Part shown: piece by piece, positions 8,157 through 17,575 of the stretch
Position numbering within the stretch: the first letter of the stretch is position 1
Layout of the letters: each line of letters starts with the position of its first letter
Assembly (NCBI RefSeq): GCF_000210075.1
Contig: NC_021017.1
Span: 4,224,820 to 4,288,819 of the forward strand
Direction of reading: 5' to 3'
Origin: Bacteroides xylanisolvens XB1A
Lineage (GTDB): Bacteria; Bacteroidota; Bacteroidia; Bacteroidales; Bacteroidaceae
DNA: 64,000 nucleotides
Notes under the pieces: model-generated
What the model was told of the DNA's origin: nothing
The model's database searches: none
What the model saw: only the letters and a program-made list of their open reading frames with translations
Translations under genes and position numbers: made by a program

Positions 8157-9064
8157 TGTCCTTTGATTTTTAAGTTATTGTTCATTTCTTTTTTTGCTGT
8201 CCGTTGCAGATACTCGTTCAAGTCCTTGCAACCGTCATAGAGTGCGGAACGGTCACAGACACGTCCGCCGTAGTGTCCTTTGAGGACTTCCAGCGTCCTC
8301 CGCCCGGATTCGTCACGGTCGAGGAAGCAGTCGATGCGCCCGTACCCGTCCAAGTGTTTCACCGCCTTGCCTACGTTGGCGACGGAGTTCAGCACAAGGC
8401 TGTCGCCATTGCCGCCTATGCCGAGTGTGTCAGCGGACAGAAAGTCCATGAAACCCTCGAACACGCTGCATACGTCAGAGGCGGTATCTTCCGGTTTTAT
8501 CAGTGACACATCTTTGGGTGGTATGCAACCCTTAAAATAGCGGCTCCGGATTTCGTAGCCACCAGCCACGTTCGGGAAGCCAACTGTGAAATACCGCTTT
8601 CCACGCACGCCATAGTTCAGGCGGCAGCAGTGGCGGGATGCAACGGCATAAGGGATGCCCCGTTCCGCCAGATAGTCCGTCAGTGGTGAGCGGAGCAGCG
8701 GGACGGCTTCCACTCCCTCAAAGGCAGGTTCGGACGGTTCCGGCAGGTACAACGGCTTTTTCGCTGAGACAAATGGCATACGCACAGTTTCCGCTATGAA
8801 TCCCGCCTGCGCCATGAAGTCACCGCTTCGGGCAAACTCCCCGGCAAGCGTGAAGATGTCACCGCCCTTGCCCAAGCCGAAGTCGTACCAGAGCCGTTTC
8901 GCCACGTTCACGCGGAAAGAGGGCGTGCGCTCATTGCGGTATGGCGCATGATACCACAGCTCGTTTCCGCTCCTTCGGACAGGCTCATGTCCCAACCGTG
9001 CGAGAAAGTCCGCGAGGGATATTTGCCTCATAGTGTCTATATCCGTCCGTTCCATGCGGCGCAT
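8153..9064 (-). CDS. traP: TraP, DNA primase-like protein (TOPRIM)
   Basis: 303 residues from ATG 9064, which overlaps the traO stop (TGATG). The frame runs further upstream to 9136 but inside traO. The N-terminus (ISLADFLARLGHEPVRRSGNELWYHAPYRNERTPSF) has the CHC2-primase fold signature but lacks the zinc-binding cysteines. A TOPRIM-type domain follows with VFEGFMDFLSA (acidic Glu) and FLDRDESGRR (DxD). It probably primes the complementary strand of transferred DNA in the recipient; this is family inference. Confidence 0.82.
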   Translation of the reverse strand: MRRMERTDIDTMRQISLADFLARLGHEPVRRSGNELWYHAPYRNERTPSFRVNVAKRLWYDFGLGKGGDIFTLAGEFARSGDFMAQAGFIAETVRMPFVSAKKPLYLPEPSEPAFEGVEAVPLLRSPLTDYLAERGIPYAVASRHCCRLNYGVRGKRYFTVGFPNVAGGYEIRSRYFKGCIPPKDVSLIKPEDTASDVCSVFEGFMDFLSADTLGIGGNGDSLVLNSVANVGKAVKHLDGYGRIDCFLDRDESGRRTLEVLKGHYGGRVCDRSALYDGCKDLNEYLQRTAKKEMNNNLKIKGQ

Positions 9065-9639
9065 CAGTTGATGATGAACTTTATACCCATGCCCCACTGC
9101 GTATGAAATTTCTTCGTGTCGCCACCCCACAGGCAACGCTCCCGGAGGTTGGCGAGCAGGGCGATACGGTCAGCCACGTAAAACTCCACGTCCAGCGTCA
9201 GCGCACCGCCATAGACGAAGGCGTCCCGGTCATGCAGTGTCGAGCCGTCATGCAGCACCTTTTCGCCCCAATTCACCGATTCATACCCGGCGAGAGCCGA
9301 AGCCCCCGCATAGACGAACACGATTTTACGGGCATCGGAAAGTATCTTGAAATAGTAGCCGCCTTCCGCCGTGAACTGCGCCACAGGTATGGAAGTGTCC
9401 TTGTAGGGGTTGTTCTTCAGAATATACTCACCTCCGAACACCCATTTATTACCCTTCTTCGTGTAGGTGGAGAGAGCCGCCCCGAAACTGTACCCGCCGT
9501 CGTTACCGCCGGGTTTGAAGCCGTCTGCCAGATTCGCCCTGACCTCGATACCCTGCATCTTCGGCAGGCATCGCTGGGCGTGCGCCTGCCCCGTGAAGAG
9601 TGCAAGCGACGCGATGATTATTGCGATGTGCTTTCTCAT
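9064..9639 (-). CDS. traO: TraO, outer-membrane conjugation protein
   Basis: 191 residues with a signal peptide ending at AHA (about residue 21). The mature part is rich in alternating aromatic/hydrophobic strands (YSFGAALSTYTKKGNKWVFGGEYILKNNPY..., WGMGIKFIIN) and ends with an outer-membrane-type C-terminus, consistent with a small beta-barrel. It lies between traN and traP; two bases separate it from the traN stop. Confidence 0.82.
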   Translation of the reverse strand: MRKHIAIIIASLALFTGQAHAQRCLPKMQGIEVRANLADGFKPGGNDGGYSFGAALSTYTKKGNKWVFGGEYILKNNPYKDTSIPVAQFTAEGGYYFKILSDARKIVFVYAGASALAGYESVNWGEKVLHDGSTLHDRDAFVYGGALTLDVEFYVADRIALLANLRERCLWGGDTKKFHTQWGMGIKFIIN

Positions 9640-9641
9640 GG

Positions 9642-10628
9642 TCAGCGCACTTGGAGTTCGTTAATCGTGTTTGCACGTACCAAATCCTCATTTTCGATCA
9701 CGAAAGACTGGTGGCGACCTCCGTTCTTCTCGTTCAGCTCCACCACGAGGCACTTGCCGTCGGGGATGGTGAACTTCGCCATCGTGAAGACCGTGCGCTC
9801 GCTTTTTTTGCCCGGCACGAACGTGGCGTAGTTCTGTGCGCGGAGCGGCAGGATGACACGCTCCTGCACGGCGGTACGCTTCGCCACCTTCTTGTCCACG
9901 ATTTTCCATGTGATGTAGTCCACATCGAAAGGCACGTTGCTCTGGTTCCTGATTTCCGTGTGGAAATACAGAAGCCCGTTGTGCGTGTATATGCCTTTCA
10001 GAAGGTACTGGATGCCGAAACGCTTGCAGCCGATATGCTTCACCTCACGTTTGTTCTGCTTGTGGATGGACTTCATGATAAGGCGCACCAGCATCGGGCT
10101 TTCGCTGCCCAGCTCTTTCAGGTAGATTTCCTGCGCGTTGTTCGGGCGGTTCACCGCCTCGCCGTCATGGATGAAGTCGCACATCTCCACATTGAGCAGC
10201 AGCGGCTCGGCGGCGTACTTCACGTTGAAGGTGTAGAAACTCCCGTCCTCCGTGATGACAGACATGTTGGTTTCGTTCGGGAAGTTCCTCACGGTTGCCT
10301 TCACACGGATGACGTTCTCCGCTCCGTCGGCTTTGCCCGCGATCAGGTCGGGCGAGCCTAAATCGACATAGCGCACCTCCGCCGGGAAGATGACATGCAC
10401 GGTCTTGTCGTAGGTCACTTCCAAGCCGTGCGGGGGAACCATGCGGTCAAAGCCCAGCTTTCTCGTCAGACCGTGATACAGGTCGCCGTCCGCCTCCTTC
10501 TGCGGATAGACCTCCTTTGTCAAGGTCGGTTGGTCACTTCCGTTGCTTTGCCCAACGGTTACGTTTTCCTGCGCGTTGGCAGTTGCGATGCCCATAGCGA
10601 GGGCAAACATCATGATTACTTTTTTCAT
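9642..10628 (-). CDS. traN: TraN, conjugation channel protein (DUF4138)
   Basis: 328 residues with a signal peptide (MKKVIMMFALAMGIATANA). The mature protein is beta-rich (VTYDKTVHVIFPAEVRYVDLGSPDLIAGKADGAENVIRVKA), as in the TraN/VirB9-like family, and likely forms part of the envelope-spanning core complex. Its leader (10631-10650) carries the motif ACCACTAAA-AA-TCCAAAGTA just before the ATG, complementary to the RteR candidate. The gap to traM is 44 bases. Confidence 0.85.
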   Translation of the reverse strand: MKKVIMMFALAMGIATANAQENVTVGQSNGSDQPTLTKEVYPQKEADGDLYHGLTRKLGFDRMVPPHGLEVTYDKTVHVIFPAEVRYVDLGSPDLIAGKADGAENVIRVKATVRNFPNETNMSVITEDGSFYTFNVKYAAEPLLLNVEMCDFIHDGEAVNRPNNAQEIYLKELGSESPMLVRLIMKSIHKQNKREVKHIGCKRFGIQYLLKGIYTHNGLLYFHTEIRNQSNVPFDVDYITWKIVDKKVAKRTAVQERVILPLRAQNYATFVPGKKSERTVFTMAKFTIPDGKCLVVELNEKNGGRHQSFVIENEDLVRANTINELQVR

Positions 10629-10672
10629 TTTACTTTGGATTTTTAGTGGTAAATAAAAATTTGATTATTTCC

Positions 10673-12043
10673 TTAATTCACTCCTTGATAGAGCATGACC
10701 CTGTACCCGGCTTTCAGATGCACTTTGACGGTGCGCATCTTCTTGGCTATATACTGGCTCGTGCCTTGTATCAGCCCCTTGCCCAAGTCGGAGGCGAGCT
10801 GCGCCCCGGCATTGGTGGAGATGTTGATGCTGCTCCCCAGCGAGCCGCCCATGTTGGCGGCAACCTCCCGGACAGCGTTCATCTCCATCGAGTTGGGGAT
10901 GAATATGCCGGGCTGTCCGTCCGTGTCATAGACCTCCAACTCCACCGGGATAACCGTACCGTCGTGTTCCAGCGAGGTGATTTCGATAGCGAGCCGTTCG
11001 CCCTGAATCTTGGCTGCGCCGACCACCACCGCATTACGGGGAATGATCCGGTCTGCTACCGCCATCGGCTCCAGCAAGCGCAACCTGACCGCCTGCCCGT
11101 CCGTCACGCTCTGCGCCCCATAGACACATGCCGGTATGGTGTTCCTGTCCGATACGGTTGTAATGCCCACCGCCGTGTTGAAACTGCGGTTGCGTTCCTG
11201 CGAGAAGGAAGCGACAAATTCGGCATTGCTCACGGGCTGTCCGAGCGAGGACACCACCTGATGCGTCACCTGCCTGACGGGTTTTGCCGTATTCTTTCCG
11301 GCTTTCTGCACGGGGGACGGCTCTGTGGTCTGTCCCGCCGCCTGCGTGCCGTTCTGACCGCCCATGTACTTCGCCGCCAGCTCGTAGGATTTTTCCATGA
11401 GTGCCACCTGCTCGTCCATCGTGGAGCTTCTCTCTTTTCCGCTTTCCAGTTCGGATTCGAGCGTGGCGATGCGTTCCAGCAGTTCGTCCATCTCCGCATT
11501 GTCGTTCTTCGGCTGCTCGTAGAAGTTGCCGAGTGTGGCATTGAGGTCACGGTAGGCAGCTGCCGAGGACTGGATGGTTTTCGGCGCGGGCTTCACCGCC
11601 TCTTCCGTTCCGCCGGGATTGGCAAGGTCGAAGTCGCTGTCCCCATCCGCTGCCGCCGTTTCGCGGTCGAACAGGTCGCCCAACTGCTGCATGGCGCGGC
11701 TGCGGTTCTCCTGCCGTTCCTCCATTGCCCCCTGCTCGTAGGCTTTCGCCTTGTCACCGATAATCCGGCGGTTCTCCTTGTCCGCGTCGGGCATCTCGAT
11801 GTTGTAGCCGCTTGTTCCCGGTTCCTGCTCCTTGCCGGAGGACGGGGCGAATATCAGCCACATCGCCCCGATGAATACCAGCACCATAGCGGGAAGCACT
11901 ATCATTTTCTGACGTTTCAGCCGTTGGGCTTCGGTCAGCGGCTTGCGCTCCTTCTTCGGCTTGTCGTTGCCGGGAGCCGTCTTGTTTTCGGGCTTGCTCT
12001 CCGTCTTGTTCTCAATCTTCGTTTCGTTCTTTGTCTGTTCCAT
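10673..12043 (-). CDS. traM: TraM, VirB10-like channel protein
   Basis: 456 residues: a charged, Lys/Glu/Thr/Asn-rich cytoplasmic N-terminus; one membrane helix near residues 48-66 (MIVLPAMVLVFIGAMWLIFAP); a long Gln/Glu-rich, partly coiled periplasmic region (~75-230); and a C-terminal globular domain with GITTVSDRNTIPACVYGAQSVTDGQAVRLRLLEPM, resembling VirB10/TraM. It overlaps the 3' end of traL by 32 bases. Likely bridges inner and outer membranes. Confidence 0.85.
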   Translation of the reverse strand: MEQTKNETKIENKTESKPENKTAPGNDKPKKERKPLTEAQRLKRQKMIVLPAMVLVFIGAMWLIFAPSSGKEQEPGTSGYNIEMPDADKENRRIIGDKAKAYEQGAMEERQENRSRAMQQLGDLFDRETAAADGDSDFDLANPGGTEEAVKPAPKTIQSSAAAYRDLNATLGNFYEQPKNDNAEMDELLERIATLESELESGKERSSTMDEQVALMEKSYELAAKYMGGQNGTQAAGQTTEPSPVQKAGKNTAKPVRQVTHQVVSSLGQPVSNAEFVASFSQERNRSFNTAVGITTVSDRNTIPACVYGAQSVTDGQAVRLRLLEPMAVADRIIPRNAVVVGAAKIQGERLAIEITSLEHDGTVIPVELEVYDTDGQPGIFIPNSMEMNAVREVAANMGGSLGSSINISTNAGAQLASDLGKGLIQGTSQYIAKKMRTVKVHLKAGYRVMLYQGVN

Positions 12044-12332
12044 ATAAATAAGGTATTAAGTGATTTTCCGTTTTTTGCTGTACGGACAGTTCCACCTGTC
12101 CGGCATGGTCTGTCACCATCCGGCTACCGTCATTCCTGCCGATGTCATAGACGGCTTTACCGAAAGTGTAGAGGGCAAGCGTGGCGAATGCGGCGAGCAT
12201 TGCCAGCACGATGCGCCTGCGTGTCTTCGGCGGCAAACCGTCCAGATAGCCCCTGAGCCTTGCCACCAGCATTTTCTTTTTGTCATGGAGTTTCCAATAT
12301 GCGCCCCAAAATGATTTCTTGATTTTCTTCAT
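12012..12332 (-). CDS. traL: TraL, DUF3989 membrane protein
   Basis: 106 residues: basic N-terminus (MKKIKKSFWGAYWKLHDKKKM), one membrane helix near 42-62 (IVLAMLAAFATLALYTFGKAV), and a short polar tail. Matches TraL of the CTnDOT family in size and order between traK and traM, with which it overlaps. Probably an inner-membrane component of the transfer apparatus. Confidence 0.8.
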   Translation of the reverse strand: MKKIKKSFWGAYWKLHDKKKMLVARLRGYLDGLPPKTRRRIVLAMLAAFATLALYTFGKAVYDIGRNDGSRMVTDHAGQVELSVQQKTENHLIPYLYGTDKERNED

Positions 12333-12338
12333 ATCCGT

Positions 12339-12962
12339 TTACCTTTTGATGGTTTGTAAATCCTTGTTCTCGATGATGGTGAATCCCTCGATGGTGAACC
12401 CGTTGGGGTTGTCGTCCGAACGAGACGAGTTCAAGAGGCGACAAGTGGTCACGAGGCTGCGCTCTGTGACGTTGCTCTGCCGGATGATCTTCTGCGTGGC
12501 GTAGGTCACGGCACGGTAGGGATAGCCGTTGAAGTCGCACACCACACTGTCCACTTTCAGCACTTGGTTGATGTTACCGGCGATGATGCGGTTGTAGTAC
12601 CCTTTCTCGGCGAAGTCCGAATAGTAGTTGTACACGCTCTTGTCCGCCAGCAGCAACGCACGCTTCACGTTGTGTTCTATCGCGCTCTTTTCGGGCGAGA
12701 GCGTGAAAAACAGCTCGTGGAAGCGGCGCACATGCTCCCTCGCTTCCGCCGGACGGTTCTGCGAGAGGTCCTGCGAGAGTGCCAGCATCAGCGACTTGCC
12801 GTTATCCAGCACATAGATCTTTTCACGCTGCCGCTCCGCGAAGCGGTAGGAACTCCACACGCTCCATACCGTTATCACGGCGCACAGCGAGAGGAAGACG
12901 ATACCGAACAGGCGTATCTGCCTGAACGATGATTCGATGTTTTTGAGTGACTTGAATTCCAT
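12339..12962 (-). CDS. traK: TraK, VirB8-like conjugation protein
   Basis: 207 residues: a cytoplasmic N-terminus, one membrane helix (LFGIVFLSLCAVITVWSVWS, ~18-38), and a periplasmic alpha/beta domain with repeated FHELFFTLSPE and VDSVVCDFNGYPYRAVTYATQKIIR segments. This is the layout of VirB8-like assembly factors. Order and length match CTnDOT TraK. Confidence 0.83.
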   Translation of the reverse strand: MEFKSLKNIESSFRQIRLFGIVFLSLCAVITVWSVWSSYRFAERQREKIYVLDNGKSLMLALSQDLSQNRPAEAREHVRRFHELFFTLSPEKSAIEHNVKRALLLADKSVYNYYSDFAEKGYYNRIIAGNINQVLKVDSVVCDFNGYPYRAVTYATQKIIRQSNVTERSLVTTCRLLNSSRSDDNPNGFTIEGFTIIENKDLQTIKR

Positions 12963-12993
12963 TTTACTTTTTCCGTTTATAATTGCACATTGA

Positions 12994-13998
12994 TTATTTC
13001 AGCAGTTTCCCGGCACGTCCGACCATGTTGCCTGCGGTAGCACCCGCCACGCTGCCCGCCATGCTTCCGGCGCGTCCCGCCATCTGGTTCACGTTGCGCC
13101 CGTAGCCGCCCATGCCCCCGGCTTGAATGATCCAGCCCGCCACCGTCGGAATGGTGAAGTAGCCGATGATGCCGATTATCATGAACACGATATACACCCC
13201 GTCGCTGGAATCCAGCGAGAAGTTGGGGTCGGTCTGCATGCGCTCGATGTCGCTCTGGAGCATCAACACCTGAATCTTGGCGAGTATGGTGCTGAATATG
13301 TCCGACACGGGCAGCCACAGATAGACCTGAATGTAGCGGCATATCCACTGCGTGAGCGTGCTTTGGAAGCCGTCCCACACCGATATGGCGAAGGCTATCG
13401 GACCGAGTATCGCCAGCACCACGAGGAAGAACGTGCGGATGGTGTCTATCACGAGGGCGGCGGCTTGGAACATCAGTTCCAGTATCTCGCGGAAGAAGTC
13501 GCGGATGCCCTTCTTCATCTTGTACATCCCCCGGTCGATATACATCCCCGCCATCGTCACCATGTCGGAGGGCGACCAGCCCAATTCCTCCAGTTGCTTG
13601 TCAAACTCCTCGTTGGACACGAGGTAGGCGGTTTCGGGATTGCGCACCATCGCCTCGTATTCCAGCCTGTCCTTCTGCTCACGGTACTTGTTCATGTCCA
13701 AAGTCTGCGTTTCGAGCAGTTTCGCCGTACCCTGCACGACGGGCGAGAGGACGCTGTTTATCGTGCCAAGCACCACCGTAGGGAAGAACATGATGCACAG
13801 ACCGACGGCAAAGGGACGGAGCATCGGGAAGACGTCTATCGGTTCGGCTCTCGCCAGCGACTGCCATACCCGGTAGGCGACATAGAAGAGCGCGCCCAGC
13901 CCGGCGATGCCTTTCGCCACGCCCGCCATGTCGGCGCACAGCGGCATCATCTGCTCGTAGAGCGAGCGGAGAATCTGGTGAAGGTTGTCGAACTCCAT
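12994..13998 (-). CDS. traJ: TraJ, polytopic membrane protein (VirB6-like)
   Basis: 334 residues with several hydrophobic segments (~25-50, 70-100, 180-215, 265-290) and a Gly/Ala/Arg-rich tail (GGYGRNVNQMAGRAGSMAGSVAGATAG). Matches TraJ of the family, thought to be an inner-membrane channel protein. It follows traI by three bases. A long open frame on the opposite strand here is a composition artefact. Confidence 0.83.
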   Translation of the reverse strand: MEFDNLHQILRSLYEQMMPLCADMAGVAKGIAGLGALFYVAYRVWQSLARAEPIDVFPMLRPFAVGLCIMFFPTVVLGTINSVLSPVVQGTAKLLETQTLDMNKYREQKDRLEYEAMVRNPETAYLVSNEEFDKQLEELGWSPSDMVTMAGMYIDRGMYKMKKGIRDFFREILELMFQAAALVIDTIRTFFLVVLAILGPIAFAISVWDGFQSTLTQWICRYIQVYLWLPVSDIFSTILAKIQVLMLQSDIERMQTDPNFSLDSSDGVYIVFMIIGIIGYFTIPTVAGWIIQAGGMGGYGRNVNQMAGRAGSMAGSVAGATAGNMVGRAGKLLK

Positions 13999-14001
13999 AG
14001 G

Positions 14002-14631
14002 CTACCAGTATCTTTCGTTCATACTGCCGTACAGCCCCATGATGCGGTCAAGGTCGTTTTTCTTCTTCGCACGCAGGTAGCTCACGCTGATGTTCTTGTT
14101 GGTGTAGTAGCTCACGAGGTTGCGGTAACGTTTCATCTTGGAGTGGCAGCGTTCCACCACGTCCATGCGCTCCTTGTCCGTCATGGAGAGCGTGGTGATG
14201 TTCACCACGTTCTTCAGCTCCGTCAGCACGTCGTTGGATTCCTCCAGCAGCTTCGTGTACCCGAAGGCGATGGCTCCGAGTTCCTCCACCGTGAAGTTGT
14301 CGTCGCGCAGCATCTTCTGGAAGCTGGTCACGTAGATGTCCGTGATGTCGCCCACCATCAGGATGGTCTGCTGCACCTTGCGGGCGTCCTTGACCAGATT
14401 GTTCACCGATTTGAGGGCGTCGTAATACTTCTTGCCCTGCTCGTATATTTTCACCGTTTCCTGAAAGTTGTTCACCATGTTCGTGGCGGTCTTCGAGGTG
14501 TGGATGATGTTCTTCGAGGCGTTGATGATGCCTTGCGCCAGATTGCCCGGATCGCTCACGACCCATTGGGCGGAAGCCCTGCCCGCGAAAAGCAGGCACA
14601 GGCAGATGACGAATGTTATTCTTGTTCTCAT
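14002..14631 (-). CDS. traI: TraI, DUF4141 conjugation protein
   Basis: 209 residues with a signal peptide (MRTRITFVICLCLLFAGRASA) and a long alpha-helical mature region (NLAQGIINASKNIIHTSKTATNMV... KIYEQGKKYYDALKS), as in VirB5-like/DUF4141 proteins. The leader 14634-14652 carries ACCGCTAAAATCCAAAGAAAC before the ATG, one of the RteR-complementary sites. Confidence 0.82.
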   Translation of the reverse strand: MRTRITFVICLCLLFAGRASAQWVVSDPGNLAQGIINASKNIIHTSKTATNMVNNFQETVKIYEQGKKYYDALKSVNNLVKDARKVQQTILMVGDITDIYVTSFQKMLRDDNFTVEELGAIAFGYTKLLEESNDVLTELKNVVNITTLSMTDKERMDVVERCHSKMKRYRNLVSYYTNKNISVSYLRAKKKNDLDRIMGLYGSMNERYW

Positions 14632-14654
14632 GTTTCTTTGGATTTTAGCGGTTC

Positions 14655-15035
14655 TTATTTTTCTGCCGGAGTTTCCGGCTGCGGCTTCACACGCACGTAG
14701 TCCCCGTTGGGTGAGAAGGTCAGCACGTCGGTGGCTTCGTTATACGCCACGTCGATGCGGAAGCCGGTGTTCATGAACAGGTTGCCGTTCTCCTCCTGCA
14801 AGAGATAGGTTTCCGCTTTCAGCCTGCGGCGGATGCCGCTCCGTTTGAATACCGTCACCTTGTAGGCTTCGCCCTCCTTGTAGATAAGCACGTCGGGCTT
14901 GCCCTCCACGCTTTCCCATTTCCCGCACAGCAAGTCGCGGCGGTTCTCCGCCACGTCGCAGGATTGCAGCACCATGACCGCCAGTCCGATTAAACACTTG
15001 CTGACTTGCAGCATTTTAATTTTTGATATGCTCAT
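14655..15035 (-). CDS. traH: TraH-position lipoprotein (DUF3876)
   Basis: 126 residues from ATG 15035. The frame extends upstream into traG, but this start gives a signal sequence with a lipobox-like LQSC (MSISKIKMLQVSKCLIGLAVMVLQSC). The mature part, CGKWESVEGKPDVLIYKEGEAYKVTVF..., is a small beta domain of the DUF3876 type. Its place between traG and traI corresponds to traH of CTnDOT; the symbol is given by position. Confidence 0.7.
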   Translation of the reverse strand: MSISKIKMLQVSKCLIGLAVMVLQSCDVAENRRDLLCGKWESVEGKPDVLIYKEGEAYKVTVFKRSGIRRRLKAETYLLQEENGNLFMNTGFRIDVAYNEATDVLTFSPNGDYVRVKPQPETPAEK

Positions 15036-15064
15036 ACGCTTTTCTTTTTTTGTTGATGATTGGT

Positions 15065-17575
15065 TTATTGATTGTTCTTGTTTCTCCGCCTTTCGGCAAG
15101 CTGCCGGATGGCGGCTTCGATGTCGCCGCCCAATTGCTCCGCCAGACGGTACACCTCCACCTTTTCCGTTTCCTCGGTGGTGTACGCCAGATATTCCTCC
15201 GCGCTCACCTCGGTGGCATAGACCGCCGACTGCGTGCCGCCCAAGCCTATCCACACCTCCTTGTAGAGCCGTGAGGGGTTGTTCGCCATGTTGATGGAGA
15301 GTATCTGCGACTTCTCCTTCTCCGTCAGTCCGAGCAACGCCTGAATCTGGTCGAACTTGTTCATGTACTTGCGCTGGTCGAGCAGGATTTTACAGTCCGA
15401 GTTGTTGATGATGCTCTCCTTGACAACGGGTGAGGAAATGATGTCGTCCACCTCCTGCGTCACCACGATTGCCTCACCGAAATACTTGCGCACCGTCTTG
15501 TACATATAGCGCAGGTAGTCAGCCATATTTGCCGAAGAGAGAGCCTTCCAAGCCTCTTCCACGATAAGCTGCTTTCTCACACCTTTCAGACGCCGCATCT
15601 TGTTGATGAAGGCTTCCATGATGATGATGGTCACTACCGGGAACAGTTCGCGGTTGTCCTTGATGGAATCAATCTCGAAGACGATGAACCGTTTGCCCAG
15701 CAGGTCGATGTTCTCCGCCGAGTTGAGCAGGAAGTCGTAGCGTCCGCCCCGGTAATACTGCCGCATGGTGGTGAGCATGTTGTCGATGTTGAAGTCCTCC
15801 TTCTCCACCTTGATGTCACGCTCCGCCAGTTCCCTGCGGTAGTCGTCGCGCATGTACTCGTAGAAAGTGTTGAACGACGGCACGATGCTCCGGTCTGCCC
15901 TGATGCGCTCGATGTAGGCACTCACGGCACTGCCCAATTCCCCGCTTTCGGTTTTCGTCACCTTGTCGTCCTCCGACTTCCAGAGCGTCAGCAGCAGCGT
16001 CTTGATGCTGTCCTTCTTCTCCACGTCAAACACGTAGTCGTCGGTGTAGAACGGGTTGAAGCTGATGGGCTTCTCCTCCGTGTAGGTGAAATACACGCCG
16101 TCCGTGCCGCCCGTCTTGCGCCGTATCATCTCGCACAATCCCTGATAGGAGTTTCCCGTGTCCACCAATACCACATGCGCGCCCTGCTCGTAATATTGGC
16201 GCACCAAATGGTTCATGAAGAACGACTTGCCGCTACCCGAAGGACCTAATACGAACTTGTTCCTGTTCGTGGTGATGCCCCGCTTCATCGGCAGGTCACT
16301 GATGTCGAGGTGCAGCGGTTTTCCCGTGAGCCTGTCCACCATCTTGATGCCGAAGGGCGAGAGCGAGCTGCGGTAGTTGGTTTCCTCCGTGAAGAGGCAC
16401 ACCGCCTGTTCAATGAAGGTGTGGAAACTCTCTTCCGCCGGAAAGTCCGCAGCATTGCCGGGCATCGCCGCCCAATAGAGTGTCGGGCAGTCGATGGTGT
16501 TGTGGCGCGGCACGCACTCCATGCTTGCCAGCTGGCTGCCCACGTCGTTCTTTATGTGCTTCAGCTCTTCCGCGTCGTCGCTCCACACCATGACGTTGAA
16601 GTGCGCCCGCACCGAGGTCAGACCGTAGGAGTGCGCCTCGTTCAAGTATCGGTCTATCCACTCGCGGTTGATGCTGTTGCTCCGGCTGTATCGGGATAAC
16701 GACTGCATATTCCTCGCGGACTTCTCGAATTTTTGAAGGTTCTCCTCGCTGTTGTCGATAATCACGTACTGGTTGTAGATGTGGTTGCAGGAGAGCAGCA
16801 GCCCCACCGGGGATGCAAAGGAGAGGCGGCAGTCCGAGCGGTCGGTGGAGAGTTTCTCATACCGGGTGTCGGTAGCCACCGTGCCGGGCAGGTCTTCCGC
16901 GTCGGACAGGGTGTGCAGGCACAGGCGGTTGTCGCCGATGCGCATCTCCCGTGCCGAGAGGTCTATGTCCTGCAACGTGGCATCGCCTTCGGGCATGAGC
17001 GAGAAATAACGCTCTATCAGTCCGGTTTTGCCTTCCGTCCCCACAATCTCGTCGGTGGAGAGGCGGCGCAGCCTGACAAAGCCGCTGTCGTTGATGATGC
17101 GCTCGAACTGTTCCGCAGCCTCCATGAACTTCGCGGCGGTTTCCTTGTCCAGCTCCTTCGGGATGATATGCCCCCGGCACAGCGTGCTGAAATTGCTCTG
17201 CATCCGGTTACGCTCCTTCGTCGTCTTGGTTAGGTAGAGGTAGCACGTGTGCTTCAGGTACGGTCGCTCGTTGAAGTGACGCTCGAAGCTCCGTGAGAGG
17301 AAACTCATGTCCTCCTTTTGCAACTCCGGTCTGTACTTCTCCTTGATGAACCAGTCCTGCTTGTGGACAACGGAGAAGTCCGGCAGCACCTTGATCGCCT
17401 TGCACCAGCAGCCGTGTATCGCCTCGTACTCCGCGCCCGTCACGGTGTAAAGCTCCGGCAGCTCCACCTCGAAAGCCACCGTGATGTCGGCGTCTTTGGA
17501 GATGATGCAGCCTTGCTCCACCGCTAATAGCGGGAACTTGTTTTCCAGTGTTGTCATTTTGGATGTATTCCTCAT
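15065..17575 (-). CDS. traG: TraG, VirB4-like conjugation ATPase
   Basis: 836 residues from ATG 17575, which overlaps the traF stop (ATGA); upstream in-frame sequence lies inside traF. The N-terminal half is the VirB4/CagE domain. Walker A is LGPSGSGKSFFMNH (~425-438), the Walker B region is KQLIVEEAWKAL, followed by VVTQEVDDI. It powers assembly of the transfer channel or substrate transport at the inner membrane. It is the most conserved gene of the operon. Confidence 0.92.
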   Translation of the reverse strand: MRNTSKMTTLENKFPLLAVEQGCIISKDADITVAFEVELPELYTVTGAEYEAIHGCWCKAIKVLPDFSVVHKQDWFIKEKYRPELQKEDMSFLSRSFERHFNERPYLKHTCYLYLTKTTKERNRMQSNFSTLCRGHIIPKELDKETAAKFMEAAEQFERIINDSGFVRLRRLSTDEIVGTEGKTGLIERYFSLMPEGDATLQDIDLSAREMRIGDNRLCLHTLSDAEDLPGTVATDTRYEKLSTDRSDCRLSFASPVGLLLSCNHIYNQYVIIDNSEENLQKFEKSARNMQSLSRYSRSNSINREWIDRYLNEAHSYGLTSVRAHFNVMVWSDDAEELKHIKNDVGSQLASMECVPRHNTIDCPTLYWAAMPGNAADFPAEESFHTFIEQAVCLFTEETNYRSSLSPFGIKMVDRLTGKPLHLDISDLPMKRGITTNRNKFVLGPSGSGKSFFMNHLVRQYYEQGAHVVLVDTGNSYQGLCEMIRRKTGGTDGVYFTYTEEKPISFNPFYTDDYVFDVEKKDSIKTLLLTLWKSEDDKVTKTESGELGSAVSAYIERIRADRSIVPSFNTFYEYMRDDYRRELAERDIKVEKEDFNIDNMLTTMRQYYRGGRYDFLLNSAENIDLLGKRFIVFEIDSIKDNRELFPVVTIIIMEAFINKMRRLKGVRKQLIVEEAWKALSSANMADYLRYMYKTVRKYFGEAIVVTQEVDDIISSPVVKESIINNSDCKILLDQRKYMNKFDQIQALLGLTEKEKSQILSINMANNPSRLYKEVWIGLGGTQSAVYATEVSAEEYLAYTTEETEKVEVYRLAEQLGGDIEAAIRQLAERRRNKNNQ

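Noticed and set aside
10646..12256. 536-codon plus-strand open frame
   Set aside because: Mirror of traM in GC-rich DNA; His/Arg/Leu-rich composition and no domain. traM has matching family features.
13123..14700. 525-codon plus-strand open frame
   Set aside because: Opposite strand of traJ/traI; no recognisable fold.
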